DNA of 64,000 nucleotides from Comamonadaceae bacterium CG_4_9_14_3_um_filter_60_33 (GCA_002789915.1 PFUD01000023.1:1-64000); one strand, 5' to 3'; numbered from the stretch's first letter, positions 54,811 through 63,886 are shown. Program-made: numbers and translations. Notes: generated by a model from the sequence alone, not told the origin.

Positions 54811-54927
54811 GCTTCATGAAAATGACTTGTTGCCATGCGAAGCTGTGTGCATGGAAAAAACAGAGGCCATCGCAAATGACATAAAGTTAAAAAGCTGTGT
54901 GTCTGCTGTTACGGGCAGAGCAGCAAC

Positions 54928-55707
54928 ATGACCGCGCTGCAAGTCCGTTCGATCTTTCTGTCTGACATACACCTCGGCACCAAGGCTTGCCAAGCCCAGC
55001 ACCTGCTGGAATTCCTCAAGGAATATTCTTCAGAGCATGTTTTTCTGCTCGGCGACATCATTGACTTATGGGCCATGAATCGCGGCGGCGTGCATTGGTC
55101 GCCGGCCCAAAATACCTTCGTGCAAAAGATGCTTCGCCGTGCGCGTCATGGCGAGAAAGTCATATTCATTCCGGGCAACCATGACGAGGCGATTCGTGAA
55201 TATGTCGGTGTTTCATTTGGCGACATCATTGTCGAGCATGACTACATTCATACGGCTGCCGATGGCCGACGCTATCTGTTGTTGCACGGCGACGAATTCG
55301 ACCAGGTGACACGCCATCACAAATGGATCGCTCTTCTGGGAGACAAGGCGTACGACTTTCTGGTCAGCCTGAATGTCTATTTATCTTGGTTGCGGCGCAC
55401 ACTCAAAATTCCCGGCTATTGGTCCTTGGCCGGGTATGCCAAAAGAAAGGTCAAGACCGCTGTCAGCTTTATCTTCAGCTTTGAAGATTCTGTCATCCGC
55501 CATGTTCGCGAACTCGGCCTGGATGGTGCCATCTGCGGCCATATCCATTGGCCGATGATCAAGGAAATTGATGGCTTGCAGTACCTCAATTGTGGTGACT
55601 GGGTGGACAGCTGTACAGCGATCGTCGAACACCTGGACGGTCGTATGGAGTTGGTTTTGAGGTGTGCACCCCCCAAGGTCAGACCTCCTAAAACTACCAA
55701 CATTTGA
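54928..55707 (+). CDS. calcineurin-like metallophosphoesterase, PlcP/LpxH-like
   Basis: FLSDIHLGTK, LLGDIIDLW, IPGNHDE, ICGHIHWP motifs; followed by dgkA and a glycosyltransferase. Confidence 0.85.
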   Translation: MTALQVRSIFLSDIHLGTKACQAQHLLEFLKEYSSEHVFLLGDIIDLWAMNRGGVHWSPAQNTFVQKMLRRARHGEKVIFIPGNHDEAIREYVGVSFGDIIVEHDYIHTAADGRRYLLLHGDEFDQVTRHHKWIALLGDKAYDFLVSLNVYLSWLRRTLKIPGYWSLAGYAKRKVKTAVSFIFSFEDSVIRHVRELGLDGAICGHIHWPMIKEIDGLQYLNCGDWVDSCTAIVEHLDGRMELVLRCAPPKVRPPKTTNI

Positions 55708-55717
55708 GAAGCTGACT

Positions 55718-56086
55718 ATGGAAAGTCCCTACAAAGGAAAGACTGGTATCAAGCGCCTGGTGAACGCCTTGGGCTACTCTTTTGCCGGCTTGCGCGCGGC
55801 TTTTCGCCACGAAGATGCATTCCGTCAAGAGGTGATGCTGGCCGTTGTCCTGATACCACTTGCATTCTGGCTGGAGAGCCAAATGCTGGGTCGAGTGTTG
55901 ATGATTTTCTGTGTGTTTTTGGTGCTCATTGTTGAGTTGATCAATTCAGCCATCGAGGCCACGGTGGACCGCATCTCGCTCGATGATCACCGGCTCGCCA
56001 AGCGTGCCAAAGACATTGGCAGCGCATCAGTTTTGGTTTGCCTGCTGAACCTCATCACCGTTTGGTCGCTGGTCTTATTGGACTGA
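55718..56086 (+). CDS. dgkA: diacylglycerol kinase
   Basis: RLVNALGYSFAGLRAAFRHEDAFRQEV, VELINSAIEATVDRIS; start MESPYKGKTG. Confidence 0.93.
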   Translation: MESPYKGKTGIKRLVNALGYSFAGLRAAFRHEDAFRQEVMLAVVLIPLAFWLESQMLGRVLMIFCVFLVLIVELINSAIEATVDRISLDDHRLAKRAKDIGSASVLVCLLNLITVWSLVLLD

Positions 56087-56090
56087 CTTC

Positions 56091-57284
56091 ATGAAAATCC
56101 TGTTTATTTCCGATGTCTATTTTCCGCGGGTCAATGGGGTTTCGACCTCAATTGAAACCTTCCACCGAAACCTGCGTTTGCTGGGTCACATCGTTCATGT
56201 CATCGCGCCAGACTATGCAACGCCAAGCCCTGATGAAACAGACATCATGCGTGTGCCCGCGCGGCGGATCCCGTTCGATCCTGAAGACCGGTTGATGAGT
56301 TTCAAGTGGGCGATGAACCAACAGACAAAAATCCGCAGTGAAAACTATGACCTCATCCATGTGCAGACCCCCTTCGTGGCGCATTATTTGGGGGTCAAGT
56401 TGTCACGCATGTTGGGTATTCCTTGCGTTGAGACCTATCACACCTTCTTTGAAGAATACCTGCACCATTACGTGCCCCTTGTGCCTAAAGGAGTGACGCG
56501 TTTTATTGCCACCCGTTTTTCCCGTCATCAAGGCAACAACCTGGACGGCATGGTCGTACCGTCCGAGCCAATGCGCAAAATCTTGACGGGCTACGGCATC
56601 ACGACCCCGACAAAAGTCATTCCGACCGGGATCGAACCGGCAAGCTTCGTGTTGGGTGACCGAGCCGCATTTCGGGTCAAACACGGGATTCCGCAGGACC
56701 GGCCTGTCATGCTGTTTGTCGGTCGTGTCGCCCATGAAAAAAACATCGGCTTCCTGCTGAAGGTCGTCGATCGAATTCGTCATGAGATTCCCAACATTCT
56801 CTTCATCATCGCGGGTGAGGGCCCTGCGTCAAAAAATCTGGAACATGAAGTCGAGGACTTGAGGATCAGCGAGAACGTCTTGTTCATCGGCTACCTGGAT
56901 CGCCCTGGAGAATTAAACAATTGCTACCGGGCTGCTGATGTCTTTGTATTTTCGTCGCGCACGGAAACACAAGGTTTGGTATTGCTTGAAGCCATGGCGC
57001 AAGGTGTTCCCGTCGTTGCCATTGCCGAGTTGGGAACGCGCGACGTTTTGCGTGAGGGCTTGGGTGTCTGGATTGCACAGGAAGAGTTGACGGACTTTTC
57101 TGGAAAAGTTGTCAAGCTGTTGGGCGACAAGCAAGGTCGCCAAGCCCTTGGAGAGTCAGGTCGTGAATACGCCTCCAAATGGTCAGCCCAAAAGCAGGCA
57201 AAGCGGATGCTTAACTTCTACGAAGGGATTCTCACGTTCCCCCAGAACCGCGCGAGCCCAGTCATGAATGCTCGACTTGGTTAG
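56091..57284 (+). CDS. GT4-family glycosyltransferase
   Basis: GVSTSIETFHRNLRLLGH, FVGRVAHEKNIGFLL, ETQGLVLLEAMAQGVPVVA. Confidence 0.9.
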   Translation: MKILFISDVYFPRVNGVSTSIETFHRNLRLLGHIVHVIAPDYATPSPDETDIMRVPARRIPFDPEDRLMSFKWAMNQQTKIRSENYDLIHVQTPFVAHYLGVKLSRMLGIPCVETYHTFFEEYLHHYVPLVPKGVTRFIATRFSRHQGNNLDGMVVPSEPMRKILTGYGITTPTKVIPTGIEPASFVLGDRAAFRVKHGIPQDRPVMLFVGRVAHEKNIGFLLKVVDRIRHEIPNILFIIAGEGPASKNLEHEVEDLRISENVLFIGYLDRPGELNNCYRAADVFVFSSRTETQGLVLLEAMAQGVPVVAIAELGTRDVLREGLGVWIAQEELTDFSGKVVKLLGDKQGRQALGESGREYASKWSAQKQAKRMLNFYEGILTFPQNRASPVMNARLG

Positions 57285-57302
57285 TCCAGCAGTGGAAACC
57301 AT

Positions 57303-58613
57303 TCAGCGCTGCAGGCGCACATCCTGGCCAAGCATCATCCTGGTCACCAGCGTGACGCCAGACGCTGTCACATGAAAGCGCTGGCGATCCTCGTGCGGAT
57401 CAAAACCGATCCGGGTTCCGTCGGGAATATGACAGCCGCGGTCGATGATGCATTTTTTGAGTTGGCTGTCGCGCCCGACGATCACCTTGGGCAACACGAT
57501 CGAATCCTCGATCACTGCATGGCTGTGCACATGCACGCCATAAAACAGCATGGTGCGCCGAACGGTGGCTCCGCTGATGATGGAGCCCCCCGCAACCAGT
57601 GAATCGATCGCAACGCCGCGCCGCGTGTCCTCGTCATGGACAAATTTAGCCGGTGGCACCTGAGGCTGCCAAGTCCAGATCGGCCAACTGTCGTCATACA
57701 GGTTGAGCTGCGGCGAAACCTGGAGCAAGTCCATGTTGGCTTCCCAATAGGCGTCGAGCGTGCCAACATCGCGCCAATATGGCGGGTTGGTACCGTCACC
57801 AACACCATCATCGGCAAAGTTATGAGCAAAGCAACGGCAGCGCTTCACACAGTAAGGAATGACGTCCTTACCAAAATCGTGACTTGAGTTCGGATCATCG
57901 GCATCACGCTTTAGCTGCTCGCACAGAAACTGCCTGTTGAACACATAAATACCCATGCTGGCCAGAGCAACTTCGTGGTTGTGAGGCATCGGCCGCGGAT
58001 GGGCGGGCTTCTCATCGAAAGCTTGAATGCGGTTGTCCGAATCGACCGCCATCACTCCGAAGCTACTTGCTGCTTGCAACGGCACCTGAACACAAGCCAC
58101 GGTCACGTCGGCCTCGCGCTCAACGTGCGCCGCCAGCAGGCGCCCATAGTCCATGCGGTAAATGTGATCGCCCGACAGCACCAGGATGTGGTCTGGTTTG
58201 GCGATGCTAATTTCACGCAGATTCTGATAAACCGCGTCGGCTGTGCCACGGTACCAGAAGCACTCGTCCACCTGCTGCTGGGCCGGCATGGTCTCGATGA
58301 ATTCACCCATACGACCATCCAGAAAGCTCCAGGCCAGGTGCAGGTGTCGAATCAGACTCTGGGATTTGTATTGCGTGGCAACACCGATGCGCCGCACGCC
58401 CGAGTTGACACAGTTTGACAGCGTGAAATCAATGATGCGAAATTTCCCGCCGAACGGCACGGCGGGCTTGGCACGCCAGTCGGTCAGGGCAAGCAGGCGG
58501 CTGCCACGCCCGCCGGCCAGAACCATCGCAAAGGTGTTGCGCGTCAATTGACTGATGTAGCGCGGATTGCGGTGCAACCCGATGCTGCCATCCATCGCCT
58601 GCTCGGTGGTCAT
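57303..58613 (-). CDS. glgC: glucose-1-phosphate adenylyltransferase
   Basis: VLAGGRGSRLLALTDWRAKPAVPFGGKFRIIDF; WRDVGTLDAYWEAN. Confidence 0.96.
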   Translation of the reverse strand: MTTEQAMDGSIGLHRNPRYISQLTRNTFAMVLAGGRGSRLLALTDWRAKPAVPFGGKFRIIDFTLSNCVNSGVRRIGVATQYKSQSLIRHLHLAWSFLDGRMGEFIETMPAQQQVDECFWYRGTADAVYQNLREISIAKPDHILVLSGDHIYRMDYGRLLAAHVEREADVTVACVQVPLQAASSFGVMAVDSDNRIQAFDEKPAHPRPMPHNHEVALASMGIYVFNRQFLCEQLKRDADDPNSSHDFGKDVIPYCVKRCRCFAHNFADDGVGDGTNPPYWRDVGTLDAYWEANMDLLQVSPQLNLYDDSWPIWTWQPQVPPAKFVHDEDTRRGVAIDSLVAGGSIISGATVRRTMLFYGVHVHSHAVIEDSIVLPKVIVGRDSQLKKCIIDRGCHIPDGTRIGFDPHEDRQRFHVTASGVTLVTRMMLGQDVRLQR

Positions 58614-58712
58614 TGCTGCTGTCTCCTCTGGTTGTCATGCCCGATCTTTGCTGCCATGCATGCTTGAGTGCTGCTGCCGTTACCAAGAATGCTTTCAGTC
58701 TGACTGACGGCA

Positions 58713-58730
58713 ATGACAATTGCATGACAA
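58713..58730 (-). promoter_or_regulatory. putative Pho box upstream of glgC
   Basis: Minus strand TTGTCAT-GCAA-TTGTCAT: two identical 7-mers, 11-bp spacing. Confidence 0.65.
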
Positions 58731-58740
58731 GCTGACTGTC

Positions 58741-58768
58741 TTGACCTAAACCCTTTAAACGATATAAA
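58741..58768 (+). promoter_or_regulatory. sigma70-like promoter for the lysine-rich RHH-like gene
   Basis: TTGACC (58741-58746), 16 bp, TATAAA (58763-58768). Confidence 0.55.
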
Positions 58769-58802
58769 CTATTTACCTCGTTAAATCCAAGGACAACTTA
58801 CC

Positions 58803-59375
58803 ATGACATCAACAATGCAGACCGGGCTTGTGACCGAGCCCACCACAGCCCATGCCGATCAGCCAAGCGCCAGCAGCACCACACGACCTTCAACGCCTTC
58901 AACACCTGCTCCGTCGGCACCTGTGCCCACCCCTCCAGCGGTAAAATCAGTGGCAAAAAGAGTGGCCAGAACACCCGCCAAAAAAGTTTCTGCACCGGCC
59001 AGGCCAGCTACCAAGGTCGCTGTCAAATCAGTCGTGAAGAAGGCCGCAACCAGTGCCGCACTCAGGGCTGCAACTAAAGCACCTGCGAAGGCCGTACCAA
59101 AAACGGCTATCGCTGCGACCACAAAGCCGAGTGAAACCAAGCTGCTGAAGGCCAAAAAGCCAAAGCTGGTGCGCGACAGCTTTACCATCCCTAAACTTGA
59201 ATACCTCAAACTCGAAGAGTTGAAGCAGCGCAGTGTCACGCTGGGAAACGCAATCAAAAAGAGCGAGCTGATTCGCGCTGGCATCATGGCATTGGCCACC
59301 ATGTCAGATGCCAATTTCCTGAAAGCCACAAAAGCTGTTCCGGCCATCAAAACCGGACGGCCTGCCAAAGACTGA
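58803..59375 (+). CDS. histone H1-like Ala/Lys/Pro-rich protein with C-terminal ribbon-helix-helix-like domain
   Basis: Tail VAKRVARTPAKKVSAPARPATKVAVKSVVKKAATSAALRAATKAPAKAV..., then KLVRDSFTIPKLEYLKLEELKQRSVTLGNAIKKSELIRAGIMALATM; paralog of 43925-44374. Confidence 0.8.
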   Translation: MTSTMQTGLVTEPTTAHADQPSASSTTRPSTPSTPAPSAPVPTPPAVKSVAKRVARTPAKKVSAPARPATKVAVKSVVKKAATSAALRAATKAPAKAVPKTAIAATTKPSETKLLKAKKPKLVRDSFTIPKLEYLKLEELKQRSVTLGNAIKKSELIRAGIMALATMSDANFLKATKAVPAIKTGRPAKD

Positions 59376-59392
59376 CTACGCCTTGAAGCGCC

Positions 59393-61087
59393 CTACCCGC
59401 TGTAAGTCTGAGACGCGCTGGCGTCAACCGTGTAGTCACGTGCCTTGACGGTACTGACAAAGTGCCAGGTGCCTTTGGCCTCGGTGGGTGTGAAGCTCAT
59501 GCGCAAGAAGCCACGACGCGACGTGTCCGCGTACTTCAAATCGTCCACAATCCCCAGAAAAATCGCCTGAGTCTGTGCCGGCAGCAATGTGGCCAGGTAC
59601 TCCTCCAGCCCCGGCGAGCTGACGCTGGGGGTGGCGAATTCATGGCCCACCACGGTGCCGTCCATCAGCGTCAGGCGGCTGGACCATGCGTTGTGGGTAT
59701 CCCCCGCCAGCACCACCAGTTTTTTATCCAACTGACGTGCCGTGGACAAAAGCACTTCACGCTCCACCGGGTAGCCATCCCAAGCGTCCAGGTTGTAGCC
59801 CAGTTTGGGGTTGGTTGCTGGGTCAAGCAAGGCTTTTTGCGTGGGGGTCAAAGCCGCCGGTGCCTGCGCTGCCGTGCCCTTGGCCGTCAGGTAATCAGTG
59901 ATGGCCAGTTGACCCGCAGCCAACGCATTTTCGCTGGTGTCACTTGGGTTCAGTGCCGCCAGCACACTCACCGGAAAGCTCATGCGCCCCATCAGCACCT
60001 GTTGCCCCAGCACTTGCCAGGTGGCTTGAGAGGCGGCCATCTGCCCTTGTAGCCAGCTCAATTGCTCTGTGCCCATCAAGGTGCGTGTGGGTGAGGCCAG
60101 GGTGGCCAGCGCGGTGGAGGCGGTGGCCGGGTTGAGCAGTTCAGCAAATTCAATCTGCTTGTCGCGCGCCAACAAACGCGTCTCCAGCATGTGCAGCGCG
60201 GCCAGGCCACCAAAGTCAAAGCTGCGGTAAATCTTGCGCAGATCCTTGGCGTCCGGCGTGCGTACCGGCATCCACTCATGCCAGGCCTGGATGGCTGCGG
60301 CTCGGCGGTCGGCCAGCTTGCCCTCAGTGCCTTCGGTGTGGTTTTCTGCGCCGTCTTTGTAAACGTCGTTGGCAATTTCGTGATCGTCCCAAACAGCAAT
60401 CACTGGCATGGCGGCGTGAAACACTTTGCTGTCGGGGTCGGAGCGGTACTGGGCGTAGCGCTTGCGGTAGTCGCTCAAGCTCAGGCACTCGTTGACTGGA
60501 TCAGACACGCGTCCCAGCGCGGCGGCATCAGCACTGGCATAGCCGTCGGCGGCATATTCGTAAATAAAGTCACCCAAATGCACGGCGTATTGGGCATCGG
60601 TGCGGGTCACCTCGGCATAGGCATTGAAGTAACCTGCGGGGTAGTTTGTGCAGCTCATTACCGCCATCGACAAGCTGGCAGCCCCCGCTGCGGGCAGCGT
60701 ACGGGTACGGCCCACTGGCGAACTGTGGCTGCCGGAACGAAATCGATAAAAGTAGTCCTTGCCTGCACTCAGGCCCGTGGCATCCACCTTGACCGTGTGG
60801 GCACTGGCCGCCAAGGCGCGGGTGCTGCCGGAAGCGGCCAATGTTGTGAAGGCGGCGTCTGGGGCCACCTCCCAGGTCAGGGGCACGTCATCGGTTGCGC
60901 CGTCAAACTGCGCATGCGTCCACAGGATCACGCGATCAGCCAATGGGTCACCACTGGCCACGCCGTAGTTGAAGCCCGGCGCCGAATCATCGCCGCCACC
61001 GCAAGCGGTCAAGGCGGCACCTGAACCAGCCACAGCGGCCAGGGAGGCCAAACGGATCACAAAGTCTCGACGGGAAGTTTGAAGCAT
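59393..61087 (-). CDS. phoD: alkaline phosphatase D-like phosphodiesterase/phosphatase (PhoD family)
   Basis: Tat-like SRRDFVIRLASLAAVAGSGAALTACGGG; FNYGVASGDPLADRVILWTHAQ, VWDDHEIAND, VLAGDTHNAW. Confidence 0.92.
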   Translation of the reverse strand: MLQTSRRDFVIRLASLAAVAGSGAALTACGGGDDSAPGFNYGVASGDPLADRVILWTHAQFDGATDDVPLTWEVAPDAAFTTLAASGSTRALAASAHTVKVDATGLSAGKDYFYRFRSGSHSSPVGRTRTLPAAGAASLSMAVMSCTNYPAGYFNAYAEVTRTDAQYAVHLGDFIYEYAADGYASADAAALGRVSDPVNECLSLSDYRKRYAQYRSDPDSKVFHAAMPVIAVWDDHEIANDVYKDGAENHTEGTEGKLADRRAAAIQAWHEWMPVRTPDAKDLRKIYRSFDFGGLAALHMLETRLLARDKQIEFAELLNPATASTALATLASPTRTLMGTEQLSWLQGQMAASQATWQVLGQQVLMGRMSFPVSVLAALNPSDTSENALAAGQLAITDYLTAKGTAAQAPAALTPTQKALLDPATNPKLGYNLDAWDGYPVEREVLLSTARQLDKKLVVLAGDTHNAWSSRLTLMDGTVVGHEFATPSVSSPGLEEYLATLLPAQTQAIFLGIVDDLKYADTSRRGFLRMSFTPTEAKGTWHFVSTVKARDYTVDASASQTYSG

Positions 61088-61148
61088 GACATCATCTCAC
61101 TGAGTTGGGAATAGAGGGTTTTCGGACCCCGCTTTTTAGGCCCTTTGT

Positions 61149-61166
61149 GTGACGGTGCCGTGACTG
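61149..61166 (-). promoter_or_regulatory. putative Pho box upstream of phoD
   Basis: Minus strand CAGTCAC-GGCA-CCGTCAC (GTCA spaced 11 bp), TAAAAA 10 bp downstream. Confidence 0.5.
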
Positions 61167-61186
61167 TCGCCGGGCGCCATGCCGCA

Positions 61187-61204
61187 TTGACACACAGCCG
61201 TCAC
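61187..61204 (+). promoter_or_regulatory. putative Pho box upstream of the 5'-nucleotidase gene
   Basis: TTGACAC-ACAG-CCGTCAC, with TAACCT 10 bp downstream. Confidence 0.5.
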
Positions 61205-61253
61205 ACACCACCACTAACCTTTGTGACTCTTGTTCAACTCGCTTTGATTCACC

Positions 61254-63125
61254 ATGCATAAATTAGTCAATTCGCGCGTCCGGCTCTCCGCCAGCGTGTT
61301 TGCCGTGTTGGGTCTGACCCTCTCTGGTTGTGGCGGCAATGACGAGCCCAGCTTCAAGCCGCTGGAACTCAACATTGCCCACATCAACGACCACCATTCC
61401 CAGCTTGAGGCCTTTACTGCCACCGAGCTGACGCTGGACGGCGTGGCCACGCAAGTCGAGTTGGGTGGTTTTGCCCGCCAAACCGCCATGTTCAAGTCGG
61501 TCGCCAACACCAAAAATTTGCTCAAACTCCACGCTGGTGATGCCATCACGGGCTCGCTTTACTACACCTTCTTCAAGGGCGAGGCAGACGCGCAGATGAT
61601 GAACAGCATCTGTTTTGACGCCTTCACCCCCGGCAACCATGAGTTCGACGACAGTGACACCGTGCTCAAGGGCTTTCTGGATGAATTGGCCAAAGGCAGT
61701 TGCAAAACCTCTGCTATTTCCAGCAATATAGTGGCGGCTGCGGGCACCGCCCTGGCCCCAAGCGGCGGCACAGCCTACCTCAAACCCTGGGTGATCAAGG
61801 AGATTGACGGCATCAAGGTAGGCATTGTGGGCATTACCATCGCCGGCAAGACCGTTAACTCATCTCGCCCGCTGGCGTCCACACACTTTAACGACGAGGT
61901 GGCTTCAGCCCAGAAAGCCATTGACGAACTCAAGGCCCAGGGCGTACGCCACATCGTCGCGCTCACCCACCAGGGCTATGACGCCGACAAAGCCATGGCC
62001 GCCAAGCTGACCGATATCGATGCCATCATTGGCGGAGACTCGCACAGCCTGCTGGGTGATTTCAGCGCGGTGGGCATTGCCACATCGTCGGGCAGCTACC
62101 CTACGGTTGTCACCAACATCAAAGGCGAGACCGTGTGCATTGGCCAAGCTTGGGAATACAGCAAGGCTTTTGGCTTGATGAACCTGCAGTTCAATGAAAA
62201 CGGTACAGTCAAAAGCTGTGGCGGCAAGGCGACGCTGCTCATCGGCGACAGCTTCAAGCGCAAGGACGCTGGCGGGGCTTGGCAAGTGGTGCCAGAACCT
62301 GAGCGAACCACCTTGTTAGCCAGCCTGGCTGCGAATCAGCCACAGGTCAAAGTGCTCAGCCCTGATGCGGGCGCAGTCGCCACACTCAAAAACTACAGCG
62401 ACCAGGTGGCCGCAGAAAAAGCCAAGCCAATCGGCACCGCCACTGAGGCGCTGTGTCTGGTGCGCGTGCCAGGTGAGAGCACCAACCGCAGCACCGGCGT
62501 AGCCGGCTGTGAAGCAGCCAACACATTGGCGCGCGGCAGCGATGCAGCGCAGGCGGTGGCCGAAGCCTTTTTGTTTGCTGCCAAGCGCGCCGACTTCTCG
62601 CTGCAAAACGCAGGAGGCGTTCGCATAGCCGTTGCCGCCGGTAGCCTGGACATGAATACGGCATTCACGCTGCTGCCGTTCACCAATGTGCTGGTAGAAA
62701 TGTCCATCACAGGTGCCGAGGTGGTCACCACGCTGGAAGATGCAGTGGCCAATCATCTTGACGCCAAACAGTCGAGTGGCTCACACCCCTATGCCGCTGG
62801 TTTGCGCTGGGACCTGGACATGAGCAAGACCCGCGGACAGCGCTTTAGCAGGGTGCAGGTGCGCAATAAAACCACAGGTGACTGGAGCGACATCGACCCG
62901 GCCAAAACCTATGTATTGGTGACCAACGACTTCATTGCCGAAGGCAAAGACGGTTACACCACACTGGGCACCGTGCTCAAGGATGGCCGCTCGGTGAACA
63001 CCTACCTGCTCTACACGCAAAGCTTTGTCGACTATGTGCTGACCAAAGGTAGTATTGCTCGCCCAGCACGCGGCGACTATGCTCACCAGATGGTCATCAC
63101 CCAAGCCGGTAAGAGCCTGCCCTGA
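61254..63125 (+). CDS. bifunctional metallophosphatase/5'-nucleotidase lipoprotein
   Basis: Lipobox LTLSGCGGN; NIAHINDHHSQLE, FTPGNHEFDD, IIGGDSHSLL; C-terminal 5'-nucleotidase domain NAGGVR. Confidence 0.93.
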   Translation: MHKLVNSRVRLSASVFAVLGLTLSGCGGNDEPSFKPLELNIAHINDHHSQLEAFTATELTLDGVATQVELGGFARQTAMFKSVANTKNLLKLHAGDAITGSLYYTFFKGEADAQMMNSICFDAFTPGNHEFDDSDTVLKGFLDELAKGSCKTSAISSNIVAAAGTALAPSGGTAYLKPWVIKEIDGIKVGIVGITIAGKTVNSSRPLASTHFNDEVASAQKAIDELKAQGVRHIVALTHQGYDADKAMAAKLTDIDAIIGGDSHSLLGDFSAVGIATSSGSYPTVVTNIKGETVCIGQAWEYSKAFGLMNLQFNENGTVKSCGGKATLLIGDSFKRKDAGGAWQVVPEPERTTLLASLAANQPQVKVLSPDAGAVATLKNYSDQVAAEKAKPIGTATEALCLVRVPGESTNRSTGVAGCEAANTLARGSDAAQAVAEAFLFAAKRADFSLQNAGGVRIAVAAGSLDMNTAFTLLPFTNVLVEMSITGAEVVTTLEDAVANHLDAKQSSGSHPYAAGLRWDLDMSKTRGQRFSRVQVRNKTTGDWSDIDPAKTYVLVTNDFIAEGKDGYTTLGTVLKDGRSVNTYLLYTQSFVDYVLTKGSIARPARGDYAHQMVITQAGKSLP

Positions 63126-63194
63126 CGGCCAAAAACGGGCGGCCATGGTGCCGCCTGTGGCGTCTGTGCCGTCTGTGCCGTTTGTTGGAGATTT

Positions 63195-63407
63195 TTAGCG
63201 GCGATTTGCCTGCGACGCATCAAGGCGATAGGCAGCGATGGTGTGCGTGTAGGGCACCGACCAATCGTGCTTTTTTACGCTCACAGGTTCAAATTTCCGG
63301 CAAGACTCCAGCGCGGCAGACACCTGCTTGCACAGTGTGTCGCCAGGCCCGTAGCGTTGGCTCAGCTTGTTACGAAATATCTCTAATTTGTCTGACAGTC
63401 GTGACAT
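63195..63407 (-). CDS. small hypothetical protein
   Basis: 70 aa MSRLSDKLEIFRNKLSQRYGPGDTLCKQVSAALESC...; good RBS (AAAGGA) upstream. Confidence 0.55.
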   Translation of the reverse strand: MSRLSDKLEIFRNKLSQRYGPGDTLCKQVSAALESCRKFEPVSVKKHDWSVPYTHTIAAYRLDASQANRR

Positions 63408-63448
63408 TTTTTTATCCTTTGGTTGATTCATACGAGGCGATGTATTCC

Positions 63449-63886
63449 TTATGCCATCGCTACCCGCAGTTGCTGCGATGCTGCTCCCAGGCGGCGAATA
63501 CCCATGCGAGCCAGTTCCTTCATAAAAACGAGTGTGGCCTCAAGGTGTTCCAGTGACCATGTTTTGAATGTTTTCCATTCAAGGGTGCTGATCACGGTGC
63601 CATCAGCATCGGCATGAACGTAGGCGGCGCGCGCAATGCCGTTAACCACGCCTTTGACGCGCGAAAAAAGCGTCAGCAAAGCAGCAGACCACAAGGCCGG
63701 CACACTGACAGGCATCAACTGGGCGAAGGGAGCAAAAGCAATCAGGCCCAACCCGAGTGCGTGCGGCAAGGTTACGGCAGGCGCCGCCGCGCCCACGCAG
63801 GGGCGCGCTGTCACCAAAGATGGCGATGCGCGCCGCAGGCGGGACAGATCGAACGCAGGAGGATTGGGAATTGGAGTTAAAAACAC
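63449..63886 (-). CDS. hypothetical protein
   Basis: 145 aa ORF with hydrophobic central segment and RVKGVVNGIARAAYVHADADGTVISTLEWK; start uncertain (GTG). Confidence 0.4.
   Translation of the reverse strand: MFLTPIPNPPAFDLSRLRRASPSLVTARPCVGAAAPAVTLPHALGLGLIAFAPFAQLMPVSVPALWSAALLTLFSRVKGVVNGIARAAYVHADADGTVISTLEWKTFKTWSLEHLEATLVFMKELARMGIRRLGAASQQLRVAMA

Noticed and set aside
54895-54912. Pho-box-like CTGTGTG-TCTG-CTGTTAC before the PlcP-like gene
   Set aside because: Only one half matches well and it ends about 15 bp before the start codon, too close for a normal PhoB promoter; the module may be read from an upstream promoter
63138-63180. GGCGGC/GCCGCC hairpin and tandem GTCTGTGCC repeat after the 5'-nucleotidase gene
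   Set aside because: Stem lacks a U run and only two repeat copies; insufficient for a terminator or repeat-array call
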